Origin: Opisthocomus hoazin | Taxonomy: Eukaryota > Chordata > Aves > Opisthocomiformes > Opisthocomidae | Length of the DNA stretch: 64,000 nt | Assembly (NCBI RefSeq): GCF_030867145.1 | Contig: NC_134433.1 | Location: 10,739,216-10,803,215 of the forward strand | Reading direction: 5' to 3' | Shown here: positions 9,525 to 22,197 of the stretch, one piece after another | Layout: each line of letters opens with the position of its first letter | Numbering within the stretch: position 1 is the first letter of the stretch | Notes under the pieces: model-generated | The model's input: the letters and a program-made list of their open reading frames with translations, nothing else | Told to the model about the DNA's origin: nothing | The model's database searches: none | Translations under genes and position numbers: made by a program

Positions 9525-9890
9525 ACAGAATCATAGAATCATTAAGGTTGGCAAAGACTTCTAAGATCATCAAGTGCAACCGTCACCCCAACACCACCGT
9601 GCCTACTAAACCATATCTCGAAGTGCCACATCTACACATTTTTTAAATCCCTCCAGGGATGGGGAGTCCACGACTTCCCAAGGCAGCCTGTTCCAATGCC
9701 TGACCACTCTTTCAGTAAAGAAATTTTTCCTAATATCCAACCTAAACCTCCCCTGACGCAACTTGAGGCCACTGCCTCTCATCCCATCACTAGTTAGTTG
9801 GGAGAAGAGACCAACACCTGCCTCACTACAACCTCCTTTCAGGTAGGTGTAGAGAGCGATAAGGACCCCCATCAGCATTGTCATGCTGGA
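9525..9890 (-). mobile_element. CR1 LINE 3' end
   Basis: This is a 5'-truncated CR1 retrotransposon copy on minus. The element's 3' tail lies at the low-coordinate end (CAGAATCATAGAATCATTAAGG). The minus-strand frame at 9606-9884 encodes the C-terminal CR1 block with [14 protein letters not shown] and [19 protein letters not shown], a common signature of avian CR1 3' ends. The frame is an ORF2 remnant, not a host gene. Confidence 0.88.
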
Positions 9891-12800
9891 AAGGTTGCAG
9901 ACACATGGAGGACTGGACAGCCTGTAAACTGGACACTGTTGCCCTGCTCCAGGGCTGGAGCAGTGGGCTCAGGCTGCAGGCTAGCTTGCCACCCTCCCTG
10001 TCCCCAGGGTGGACAGAGGATTTACACCTCCTAAGGCTTTCAGTTTGGGTTGCAGTCTGCAGCCTCTTGACAGTCAAGTTGTTTCAATTAGCACTTGCCT
10101 ACTTCTTCCCAAGCAGAATAATTTCATCCAATTTAAGTTCTCTGTACTGGCTTAGCCCCAAGAAAGCAAATACACTTGTGTCAGGAGATAGAGCTTTAAG
10201 AATAGGAGCTGGAGAGAGAGAGGATTCTGCTGGGACCCGCTGAGATCAGCTCATTGCAGCCTTGCAGAAGAAACCTCAAGAAGCTCATAGCATGACTGAA
10301 AAGGGACAGCATATGCAATTCCAGAGGGTAATTCCCAAACACCCCCGCAGATGCACACCCAGAAAGAGCTGCTAAACTTGCTGCTTCCTCTTTTGTTTTT
10401 CTCTTTTTCCAGCCTTGGCTTGATGCTGCCCCATGGTGCCACAAAAGATTTGCTGCCCAGCTCCCATGCAAACCCCTGGCCTCCCACTGCCTGCCTCCTG
10501 ACCTTTGCTCGGGCGTGACTAACTCCTGCCGCCCTGATTCAAGGAAAAAGTCCAACTCACCGAGATGCTGAGTAATGCCTGTGCCTGTCCTCCCATCTTC
10601 ACCGCACGGCAGGGGCGATGCTGCCCATTCACGCACAGGGATAAACCCCACGATGGCTGCAATGGCCTTCTGCCCAGAAAACTTTCCCCTGCCAACAGGT
10701 CCCCATCTGAAGGATGCGTCCCTCGGAGCTAGCACCTTTTTGAGAGGAGGTCTAGGATTAGGAGAAAAGGTTGTTATTGTTTCTTGGAATGGGACAGAGG
10801 TGAGAACGGGTGTAAATCATTTTGCTGGAGAACTTCAGGAGGAGCCAGGCAGTGCTGACCTGGCCTCAGGGCAGTGGCATGAACAGAAATGACCTCTGCA
10901 GCTCCCTTCTCCAACTGCCCATGTTTCTGCTATTTCTATTTAAGCCGCTCTGTGCCTGGGGCTACAATTGAATAAATCCTTTGTACTAAATGGTGACCAG
11001 GGTCTGTATCTGGCACATTTGAGAAGGAGGAGAGGTGGCACCTGCTGTACATGCTCCTGCTTGTCAAATGTCACTAGACACACAAAAGCAGAAGGAAAAG
11101 GCTCAATTCCTCAGAGAACCGAGGATCTGCATGAGTTACCCTGTTAAGGCCTTGGCAGAGTCACTAAGAGGTTTCTCAACCTCAAAGCATCCTCTGTGCA
11201 CAGAGGAATCCCAAGTTCAAGGGTCAGCCGGCAGAAGCCTGTTGTGATTTTATGACCCTCTCTGCCTGTAAACTCCCATGCCTCCCACAAAGATCTGCCT
11301 CAGACCTCTGCTCTCCAGAATGGGGTCATTCTGGCATCCATCCTGTCCTCACCAGAGCCAGCTCTGCTTATTTTAACAAGGAGAAGTGTGAGGGAGGACA
11401 TAAGTATGCAACTGGCTGTTACGATGAAGGCCACCAGCAATTGCTGTCTGGTTCAACTGTAGGAACAAGATGCTGAGCTACCTGAACCCCAGGGTGGGAT
11501 GCTTCTAGGGAGAGCTGCCTCCAAGCCAGGGTTGAGGCCAGGTGAGGCAGGAGAACTGAATCACAGGGCCCACAGCCAGCAATGAGCAACGGCAGTGGGC
11601 AACGCCGGCTTGGTGGGAGCCCCTTTGCCTGTCCAAGCAGAGAGAAAAGGAATGGGATAGGTAAGAGTAGCAACAGGAAACAAGAAGTGCCAGGGTGGTG
11701 GTAAGGCATATCCCACACCCAGCAAATATTGGAAACTGAGATCATCACAATGACAAGTGGAAGCATGATGATATGTGGGCAATGGCTTTAGGAGTAACCA
11801 GAGGAAAGCTTGTCATCCGGGAGGAACCACAGAAAATCTCACAATTGCGAAGATTATTTCTGACGGAAATGGCAAAAATATTTCCTCTTTGCTGCAGAAG
11901 CGGTTGGCCAAGCTTTCAGTTCTCCATTTAGATGAGAGCTGGATGCGACTTCTTACTGGATGCTGATGAAATACTTTCCATTCTAACTGGAATCCAGGAT
12001 ATTTCAACGAATTGCACAAAATTGCAGCTCAGCAAAAGCAGATAGTTTGTGTTCAAGCGTGCTTAAGGAATTAAATATAGGGAACTGATATAAAGGGAGA
12101 GTGAAAAAAGGACTTGTGGTTTTATTTCTCCTGCGATAGAAGACTTCTGTAAGCAGAAGACTTTCTAATCTAGCAGAGAAACACAAGAGAAATTCAAGCC
12201 AGGGGAGGTAGGGAACCACAGGAGATACAAAAAACAAACCAACTTTACAAATACAAATTTGAAAACCAAAAGAATGTAAAAGCCCATTAGTTAGGAAGGG
12301 AAGCAAGCAGCCAAAGATGCCACCTGTTTTTGGCTTGTCTTTGCATAAGCAAAATGAGGTTATGGTCAAGTACTCAACACAATCAAAAATTAATGCACAG
12401 AGGGGAAAAAAGGGAAAAGAGAATAGGTAATAAAGAGGTCCATAAGGCAGAGGTAGTTAAACAAAAAGGCCCTGAAGATTCCGCTAACTTCCTCCCGAGT
12501 CAGGCTGCGGCCGTCTCTGAATCACTGGTGATTAACAGGACAAACTCACATGGATTGGGAGAGGTACCAGAAAGCCAGTGATGAGCAAACATGACACTAG
12601 TCTTGCATTATCAGATGCCTTTGGCACTGCCTTGCATGTATCTCCTTGAGAAAATGAGGGAATTCAAGCCTAAAAAACACATTACCCCCAGGGGCTGTGA
12701 GCACAGTTAAAAGAGCAGAGGGACCATAGTCACTGAACAGAGGGCAGGCCGCTGGCAAGGCAGAGGGAAGCAAGTCAAGGCATGGTGATACATGAAGAGC

Positions 12801-15690
12801 TGCACTGAGAGAGCAGCCAGAAACAGCAGGGGCAGCGTGCGGTCAGTGCAGACCCCCAGATTTGCTCAGTACTGGGGTGACTGCTGCTGGTGAGAACCTT
12901 GACTCTCTCAGGGCCTTGATTTCAAGAAATGAGAGGAGAAGAGTGAGAAAAGAGGAGACAGGAAGTCCCATGTCCAGACAGGGCAGCCAGCCAATGTCAC
13001 GGGATTCATTTAGACTGGAAGACGGGGCATGATCTCAGTCATTGTGAAGAGCACAGTGTCGCTTCTGGTCCCCAAGCCTGCTAAGGAAAGCAGAGACACA
13101 ACTGCCTCAGTCTGCAGCCGACTTTAGGAAAGCCCCCTCAGCTGCGCAGAAAGCTTAGCCTGAGGACAAATCCCAGCTACGTGGCCGGAGCAGGTTGTAT
13201 TTCTGACCCTGACAGGGCAGAGGGATGCTCTCTGCACCTCTTTCAGGAGAGGCTGCCAGACATACAGGGCCCTGCGCTTCGCAGCACTAAAGGGATCACA
13301 GTAGCCCTTCTGCCTTCACCATGCACCAGCGTAAGACAGAATGAAATGACAGGCAGAAAGCAATTTAAGAAACTGCCAACACCACCATCCCCTGCTAATG
13401 TAGGAAAACCACAAGGCATTATGCAACATCCGTCTGGGAAGAGACACTCATCATTGATAAAAATTATGCAAAGAGGTCCCGTGGCTAGAGGTTACAAGGA
13501 AAACACAGATCAGCTGTCATTCTCACCCTGCAGTGAGCTGTCACTGACCCTTGCATGTATTGTTTTACATAAGTAATTCAGCATTCAAAGTGGAATTCCT
13601 GAACCAGTCTCCACTGATACATTTTTAATTCAAATTCTCGACTGTCACTTCCCCCTCATAGGATCCTGTGCTATGCACTGTACAAAGGACCCACAACCCA
13701 GGACAGGGATTTTCCTATGGTCCTGGATCAAAGATAGACCTCTTCTCCCCCCAGCCTGAGTGCCTTCTACACTAGACTGAAAGGAAAGAGAGGTAAGAGC
13801 AAAAGTAATCTCTCCCCAGGGAGGGGTTGCAGCCCACACATGTGTGCACGTGTTACAGCAAAGCACAGGGGGGTGATTTGAGCCTGCAGGCACATGTCCC
13901 TGAGACCCTCCAGCCACCCAGCACAACTCTACAAAACCCCAGGGGCACTCTGAGCTGGTTACCCTCAGCTCTGCGTCAGAGAGCTTAGAGACCACCCCAT
14001 GGGATTTATTTCACCCAGAGATGGCTGCAGCCTCAGCTTCTCTCACCTTCTCCCCATATTGACTCCCAGTCCTCAGCCTCAAGCACCCCTTGCTCCATAA
14101 GGCAAGCACATACATTTCTTTAAACAAAATCAGGGAAGAGAAATGCTGTGTGAGTGGAGCAAGCACTTACGTGAGAAAGAAGTACCCTGCTTTATCTAAA
14201 GGCAAATACATCTCTCTGTACGTAGCAGGATTCAAAGCATAAGGCACAGTGAAACACCTAGGTTAGAAGCTCACTTGCCAGCCCGCTGGCACCTTCTTGC
14301 CGTGCTGTGAACCCAGCTTTGCTCTGCCCTATCTCCCCCAAACAGCACCCACAGCCTCCTCCTCTGCTCTCACACAGTGCTTACACCCAACCCACCTGCT
14401 GCACGTCTCCTCTGCCTCGTGGCTTGCACCCCACCCCTGTGCTCAAGCAGAGGAAAATCTTGGGGCTAATTCTCAGCAGGGCTGGTTTGAGCTTTGCAAG
14501 AGCACACAGCCTCTGGTCTCCCAGATGTACGGACCTACAGCTCTTCTGTGCAGTCTGGAAGAGCCAGTGGCTCTCAGCTACTGCCTCGGCAGGGATCTGC
14601 GCCTGCCCACGTGAATACATTGTTGGGACTTTAAAAAGAAGTTGTCTGACTGCAAAAAGTGATTTCAGCTTTGAGTTTGCAGACACCAACTATCATTACC
14701 TCCTGCACCCAGACGGCAGATTACATAACCCCATTTCCACAAAAACAGACTAAAAAAATCATATATTGAAACTTACATAGCTGGGGTTATCTCATAGCAA
14801 TTGCTTCTGTCTTTCCTCTCTACTTTTTGCCCTTGATGGGACCTTCTGGCAGAGGGTTTCACATGTTAATTATGCCTTGTATCAAAATATTTCTCTAGCG
14901 CACAATTTCTCTCTTTAAATGGTTTTAACCAGATGGATGTCCCTTTTTTCTTCTGCATGAAAGGGTAAATCATCAGTATTGAATGTTTATTTTTATACTC
15001 CCTTCATCTATTTGCCCCACTCTCTTCAGTCTTTCATTTCCAAGTTGCTAAACGCTTTCATCACCTGGCTCAAAGTCTTCTGTGTCAGCTCTATCCATCT
15101 CTGAGTCAAAATGATCAGAGGTGAATATGGCATTCAGAGATCATCCTGCTGGTTTCTGCAACAACATTATAGCATTTGGAGAATTAGTTTCTGTCCCATC
15201 CTTCACGGACTCCAATATTCTGCTTAATCCTTGGGCTTGCAGCACTAAAGTTCAACTCTAAAAAAATAAGATGTTAAGTCTCATTTTCTAAAGAAAATGG
15301 CATTTAGGGGACCTGAATGTCATTGAAGAAGAATGGAACAGAGACTTCGCAGTCACATGGGCCAAATACTCAGGACCCAAATATCTTTAAAGTCTGGCCA
15401 TAAACCCAAAAACATTACCACAGGCCTTTTTCTTCCTCAAGTAGCTGTAGCTCATTTGACCTTAGCAACAGAAATTAGTGTTTCAAATGACTCCTGAGGG
15501 AATGTCATCTGTTAGCATGCTGCTCCATCAACTAATTCTGTAAAACCCCAGTCTTCTCCAACCCTGATTAATGTAAATAATTTTGTATTTTGCAGATATA
15601 TGCCTCCCACTGAACTCCTGTCTCCAGATCCTTGGGCACTGCACAAGATACAACATATTAGCAGTGCATCACACAGTGTTGGTCCTGACG
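9891..15690. other. Intergenic, no gene recognised
   Basis: Open frames reach 115-179 codons on both strands (for example 10196-10735 minus and 13181-13576 plus), but they show no known domain, no periodicity of conserved residues and no convincing exon borders. I see no tRNA, rRNA or tandem array. Parts may hold regulatory sequence for the chemokines. Confidence 0.45.
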
Positions 15691-16260
15691 CACATCAACA
15701 CAACCTAATAGCTTCCTTTTATAAGTTCACAGGTATTTGCAACAAAGGAAATGCAGTAGATCTCACTTGCCTGGGCTTCAGTAAGACATCTGAAATGGTG
15801 CCACATAGTAAATTATTAGCAAAGCCAGGGATGTGACAGGCATATAAAATGTAAAGTGGGTAAAGAGCTGCCTAAAAGGGGCATGGTAATTGCTTCAGAT
15901 AAAAGGGAATGCGTTAGACTGAAGGGGGTTTACCAGTACCTTTCCTTGACTTTCTGCCTCAAAAATTATTCTGCGTAACATTTGCATTAATGATCTTGGC
16001 ACAAAATGCAGGAGAGTGCGAAGGAAATTTGCTGATGAGGCAAATCAAGATGCTATCGTCAATCTAGAAGAGACCAGGATATCACACAGAAAGATTATCA
16101 TGACCTTGAGGACTGGCAAACAGATTTGATTCAGCAGTGCAAACTGTAAGATCATGCTGTTGGGGACAAGGGACAACAGCAGCCACTGTTTGCGTCTGGG
16201 GCAGGTAAGGACCCATGCTACAAATCACAAGACTGTGACAAGGCCCCGGTGTTATACAAC
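15690..16260 (+). mobile_element. Old decayed LINE reverse-transcriptase fragment (CR1-like)
   Basis: The plus strand at 15758-15831 reads DLTCLGFSKTSEMVPHSKLL, resembling the CR1 reverse-transcriptase block usually written DFSKAFDTVPHxxLL. About 150-250 bases further on, other frames give a block like INDL followed by RKFADEA (compare FADDT) and then a block like RTGKQ. The order and spacing fit CR1 ORF2, but many stops and frame changes mark it as much older than the other CR1 copies here. Confidence 0.55.
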
Positions 16261-19200
16261 AGAAGAGTCAGATGCAAAGAGCTTGGGTTGAGGCATTAGG
16301 AAAATGAGGGACTGATCTGTGTGACTGTATCAGAGTCAACACCAGGGGTGGAAGAGAGGTGTAGGGGACACTGCTGGTAGAAGGACATACAGGGAGAAAC
16401 TGGCCGTGGAATACAAATAGATGCAAAACTGGATTTCCACATGAAAGTAGTAAGTTACTCATGCAGGTTTCTGACCCAAGCAGAGCAGCTAAACAACCAC
16501 CACTCAGATGGGTGTCAGTCCTGCTGTGCAACCAGCATGCTCAAGAAGCTGGCCAGATTAGAGGTGGGATCTTCCTTCTGAATTTGAACTGGTTTGTCTT
16601 TACAAGGGCCTATTCACATTTTAGAGTCCTATTTTAAAAGCTGTCACTAACCACAACATTGTTTTGGAATCAGATGTTCTACAAGGCTGTACAAACATTG
16701 TCAGCCCAGGCAGCTGCTTGCTCTCTTATTCCCAGGACGAATGCTAGATTCACTTGTTCCCCTCCAGCACTGGAGGTGGTTTCAGTGGTTGTGGGGTTTT
16801 GGTATGTGATTAACTGCTTCACTCTGAAACCCCTCTGGCCTGCTCAGCTCAACTATTCTGTCTGGAACCACTGAAGAAGAGCACTTCTTACAAATTTCCT
16901 CCAGAGCATCCTTTCTGGGCACTCCCACCTCTATCAGCTCCTCATTCTCTGCCCTGAAGGAGCAGAGCTGAGAGTCTCTCCAGTGCAGACACCCCCATCT
17001 CCTAAGCTGACTACTTGCTGCTTCTGCTCCCCAGGAGTGAATTTAATTTTGTGGTTGCAACCTTTTACTCTTCATGGTCCCTGTATGTACCCTTCCCAGC
17101 CCACTGTCCTTGCTGCCACATCCCCAGGAACAGAATCACCTTCACCACGGTACCTAAGAACATCAAATCTCCTTCGGGATCATCAGGGGTTTTTATTCCT
17201 CTCTTTTCAGTTTCCTCTGCATACTTGGCTCTGATCACCTCCTGCCAGTCCCTCAGAACTTCCTGGGCTGCCTTTCCGCTGAGTCGAAAGATTTTTATAA
17301 CACTCTTTAAAATTTTCAGGCTTGTTTCTATTTACTTCCTCTTTCTCTGGAATTTCCCTTTCGAATTTACTGGCACAAGACTATTTCTGGGGTCGGCTTG
17401 TATCGCTTTCCCCTTGCTCCTTTCAACCACAGGATGTAGGACCGAATCACACAGTAGGCAGGATTGTTTAATGGCCCCTCCAGGTCTCTCACAAACACCC
17501 CCCCAGCATATGAACCCCAGCACACACAGCATCCCCCCACTCTTACATCCCAGCCACAAAGCTGCCTCTTTGGGCAGCCTCTTCCACTTCTCGCTGGGGA
17601 ATTCACAGAAGGAAAAATCAGTCCCCTTCAGCTGAGAGCACAGAGATTTATGGCCTGGCAGGTAACAAGCTGTCACATTTCGGCTTTGCTGTTAGGACCT
17701 AGCCTGGAGTAATGGCAACCATTAGCCCTTTACTATCCTTTTAAGAGATGGCTTTTTCCTGCAGACTCCATGCCCTAACTCTGATGGGTGTAATTCAGCA
17801 TGACAAAGGCCTCTCCTCCCAGGAGAGGTATTGCTCCTGATTCAAAGTGCTCTTTGGTGTGAAAACTACTTTTCTACCCCAGTCTAAATGCCTCAATGGA
17901 GTCCCAGGGCTGGGCTCCCCTGTGTGCCCAGAGCCCCTCCAAAAAGCTGACCCTGCTACCCCTGAAAATGCCTTGCAGGAAGGTGGAAAGCAATCCAAAG
18001 AGTGCAGAGAACCAGAAATAACAACACATAGCTGTCCCCATGCCAAGATTCCAGGACTGTGTCCCCACCATACTCCTCATCACCAAGAGCAGCAGGCTGG
18101 GAGCACATGGGACAATGGCAAGCTAAGGGTGCCCCTCCCCCCCCATCCCATTCCTAAAACTTGAGCGCAAGTGCCAAGGATGCTTTGGGAAGGACACAAG
18201 AAGTTGGCAACTGCTTCCAGCAACAGAGAACAAACATCTGGGGCACAAGAGACGACAATAGACCTTGCTGGCTCAGAGCGCAGGAGGCTAGAGAGAAGCT
18301 AGGCAGCAACACGCTGAGATGCAGGGCTGACAGCCGGTTCATAAAGGAGAGAAAGAAGCTTGCTTGTGCATAATTCTGCAACGGCAGTCCACGAAGTCCG
18401 GATGTGTACTCATCATGCTGCTGGCGACTGGACTCCTTAACAGCAGCAGTGCAGGGAGGAAAAAGGTCAAGAGCAGATGAGTCGAGGGTCAGCCACATGT
18501 GCTGTGGTGCCCACCCTCCAGGGCCAGGTAAACCCTGGATCCAGGCTAAGTGAATATGAACTGGCTGGTCTTTAAAAGACAGGTCCCTGGAGAGGACATG
18601 CTGTCTCTAAGGGCTAAATGGCATTTGCTTACTCCCACAGCTCACATTAGGAGCACCCTGCTGAACAAGAATACGCAGTTTCCCATGTAAGGATTTTATG
18701 AGGGCAGGGAGAGCCCCTTGGGGTTAGAGCAAGTGGTTTTTCAGAGAAACACAGAAAATAGGGCTGGGGACAGTCATCAACTTCCATACAGAAGATCAAC
18801 ACTCACTGTGTCACTCCAGGAACAGACTGCCTCGCTGTCCAGGCGATCCACTAGCATTTCCTCGCTGCTGTAGTATTTTCTTCTTTTTTTTTTGCTGTAG
18901 TTTGAGACCAGAACAGCATGTCTTATCGAGCATGAAAACAAAGGATAAATTTGTCTTTTCCTCCTTGCAGTGACCCTCAGTGTTGTCAGGCCTCTCCCAC
19001 CCTCTTTAGACTACACACCACAATTCTTCCATGCTCTGCAACTTTAACAGGCCTATTCTTGTTTCAAATAGCATTAATGAAAATATCACATAGCACTGGA
19101 CCTGTAAGGTCCCACCATGCTTCTGGCAGGCATGGATGAAATCCATTCAGAAGGCCATTTTCACAGTCTGATGATGACAATGTGTCAGAACTATTATAGG

Positions 19201-20737
19201 ACTTTTTTGTACTATGGGGAGCTAGCTCATACCCATGGGACTAAGCTGTTTGTGCAATAATCACTTCTCAGAGTACAGTGCTTGCACATTTTGAATCCCC
19301 CTCAAAAATCATGTCAGGTTAAACTCCAGGAAGAGGATACAAGCACGTTCAGGCTAGTGTGGAAACATACCAATGGGCAGTGATTCCCAAGGAGCAATGC
19401 AGGGTTTCTGAGCCAGGTCTTTCTAAACTGTTGCAGAGCAAGGTCTAAACTGTGCGGCAGAGCAGCATTGCAGCACCATCTGCTGACTGCTGCCTGCAGG
19501 CCCACAGGTCTTCACCACAGGCAGCTGTATGCTGGGCCCCGAATGTTCAAAGATGCTGACAGTATCATCAGATAAATACCTTTCTCTTTAGGGTGACAAA
19601 TCTTGCAATTACTGATTAGATCCAGATAACTGTGTTCTCTTCCCTGCTTCGGGGGAAACAAGGGTTTGTGATTCTCATACTTTCTTCAGCTGAAAGACAA
19701 TCTCACATCCCCCTCAACACAGCTGTAGCTGCCTGTTTTAAGAAGTGGTCAATACTGCAAGTGAGTATGAGCATCAGAAGCACCAACATACAAAGTTTAA
19801 TGGCTGAAAATATTTATTTAGGTTTTAAGCAAGCTAATGCTTGGGTGGTACTTCTCTTTGCAGTGTCCTTCCAGCAACAGCCTAGTACATCTGACTTCAT
19901 GTGTGGTTGTGCAAGCATTTCTCCAGCAGATCCCAGCTCCTCTTGCCCTATCTAATCTCTCAAACACCCATACAAGTACACAGGAACATGGTGCTGCACA
20001 TGAGAAATCCACAGCAAGAATACCTGTGAGCTGGCAGACTGAGAACAGCTTGTGCAGATAGGCTTCATTTCTAAGCTGGCAGCAATGTGACCCTGTTTGT
20101 TTCTTCACTGTGATACACAGGACCAACTCCAAAGAAATAAATCAGTCATGCATGTGGAGCAGTTCTCTTCCTCTCTACCCTATACCATGACACAGTTCAG
20201 ATACAACAGCAAAATGAAGCCCCAGTACATATGGCAGAATGAGGGTACAAGCTTAGTTATCTGTGGCAAGACAAAAAGAGGAAATGGGAAAAGGACCACC
20301 AGGGAAACCCCAGCACTCCTCCCCACCCCCAAATCTGAGAATGCCATGTTCAGAGGTTTTTTTATACTGTTTTTCTCTAGGACTATTTCCAATCTCATCA
20401 CTGTCCAAGTTCTGGCCAATGCCACCTACCCCCAACCTTGGGACCTTGACAGCATCTGCCTCTTCAGTCTGATACCTCTAACAGCTTTGCCACCTCACAC
20501 ACAAGGCTTTTCCCAGACAGATCAAAAACTATGCACGTAATAGCCAATAGTATGCAAACATCTCCTATCAGGCAGAGCTGTGAAGAGAATGAATACAACC
20601 CACACAGCCCCTGCCAACCAAAGCCACTACTCAAGGCTGAGAAAATAGACAACAGGACAGCACTGCAGATTGCCGTTATGTGCACCTCACCATGTAACTG
20701 GCATGACTGGTGAGTCTGAGAACAGAGCTGGCTACAG
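16261..20737. other. Intergenic, no gene recognised
   Basis: The longest open frame (17015-17635 plus, 206 codons) has low-complexity hydrophobic and proline/serine content and no recognisable domain or splice context. I see nothing else I can support. Confidence 0.45.
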
Positions 20738-21025
20738 AGCACAGAATGTTAGGGGTTGGCAGGGACCTCTGTGGGTCACCCAGTCCAACCCCCTGCCGAA
20801 GCAGGGTCACCCAGAGCAGCCTGCACAGCACCGCGTCCAGGCGGGTCTGGAATATCTCCAGAGAAGGAGACTCCACAATCTCCCTGGGCAGCCTGGGCCA
20901 GGGCTCTGTCACCCTCAGAGGGAAGAAGTTCTTCCTCATGTTCAGAAAGAACTTTCTCTGCTTCAGTTTGTGCCCATTGCCCCTTGTCCTGTCGCTGGGC
21001 ACCACTGATGCTATCCCCCACAATG
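20738..21025 (-). mobile_element. CR1 LINE 3' end
   Basis: This is a minus-strand CR1 fragment of a different subfamily from that at 9525-9890. The plus strand shows the complement of the usual CR1 ending (CACAGAATGTTAGGGGTTGG, then ACCTCTGTGGGTCACCCAGT). The minus-strand protein remnant includes FFLNMRKNFFPLRVTE and PRLPREIVESPSLEIFQ. It lies just past the polyA signal of the merlin-like gene. Confidence 0.88.
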
Positions 21026-21157
21026 CTCTCAGTCTGTTGCAGATGTGTACATAGCAGATTTGTGTGTTTGTTCTGAGAACTTGCTTTGTTAACATTGTTG
21101 TAATATTGACACAACATTCAGTTCAAAGGTGTTACTAGCAAGTGGAAATTGAAGCTT

Positions 21158-21163
21158 TTTATT
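21158..21163 (-). terminator. Probable polyA signal of the merlin-like gene
   Basis: TTTATT on plus is AATAAA on minus, about 1.04 kb past the stop codon at 22198-22200. The interval 21164-22197 would be the 3' UTR. The choice among possible signals is inferred. Confidence 0.5.
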
Positions 21164-22197
21164 GAATGTATTTTTTAAAATCTTAGCTTTTGGAACAAGA
21201 TATTTAACATTAACATTCATTTTTACATCACGTCACACGCTCAACTGTCTGCTTCCCCAGAAGTCCTCAGACTGAAGATTTATGGTGAAGCATACACTTA
21301 AACACACATAAAACCAGGAAATGCAGGTAGGTTTTACTAACGAGGCAGACATTTTACTGCTTGCACCTCTCCATCAGAAACAAGTCCAACTTTTGCAGAC
21401 ACCAATAGCATCTTTTGTCTTTGTCTATTTTGGAAGCTGTGTTACACAACTGGGAAGCAAGTTAATGTACGCAAAGTTTGCTGGAACAGCAAAAGCAACA
21501 GAAAGTCCTTGATCTAGTGAGAAACTAAAGAGAACAGGAGCTTTGAGTTGCAAACAAAGGATTCCCCCAGAAGTGAGAGGTATTTGAAGATGTCCACTTC
21601 TACATCTGGAATCAAAAGCTGAGATTTCTCACAGAGAAATGCAAATCAATTAAGTGAACCATGAAATGTTTGGGGAGGAAAAGGAAAATATCTGACAAGC
21701 AAACGCTAAAATGTTGAGCAGCTCTGTGGGAGTCATGTCCCATGGACCGAACCAAAAACATAATTAGTCTATTGTGTAGGTAAACACCAGGCTCATGTAC
21801 AATTTTCTCATCCCAAACATCTCCTGGACACTTGCTGTCTAGCATCCTTTCTACAAAACTAGAGTACCATACTGGTAAGTCAGTGTGTAAGAACACCTGG
21901 GGGAGGAAGGTTTAGCAAAGTATAAAGTGTTTCTTCAAAAGTGCATAAGTAGTAAACAACACTCTTCTGGGTTTGTATGTTTACCATTGTACCCAAAGAC
22001 AGTAGCCATTTTACATCGGCAGTTTTAGTGCTCCCAGCTTATGTTACCTGCTTGGAGGCCGAACAGCACGAATCTAACTATAGTACCACATCTCTTATGC
22101 TGACAGAGATGCACAAGCATCCTTGTATAGGTGCATTTTGCAGCAGCCAAAAAGATTGCCACCAGGTTCTACTGGTCTGGTAAGGAAATGAGAGGCA

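Noticed and set aside
9606-9884. A 92-codon minus frame as a small host gene
   Set aside because: It is the C-terminal remnant of CR1 ORF2; the same block recurs at 20.7-21.0 kb and 48.8 kb.
17015-17635. A 206-codon open frame in the chemokine-NF2L gap
   Set aside because: No recognisable motif, no exon borders and no neighbouring frame supporting it. It is most likely chance.
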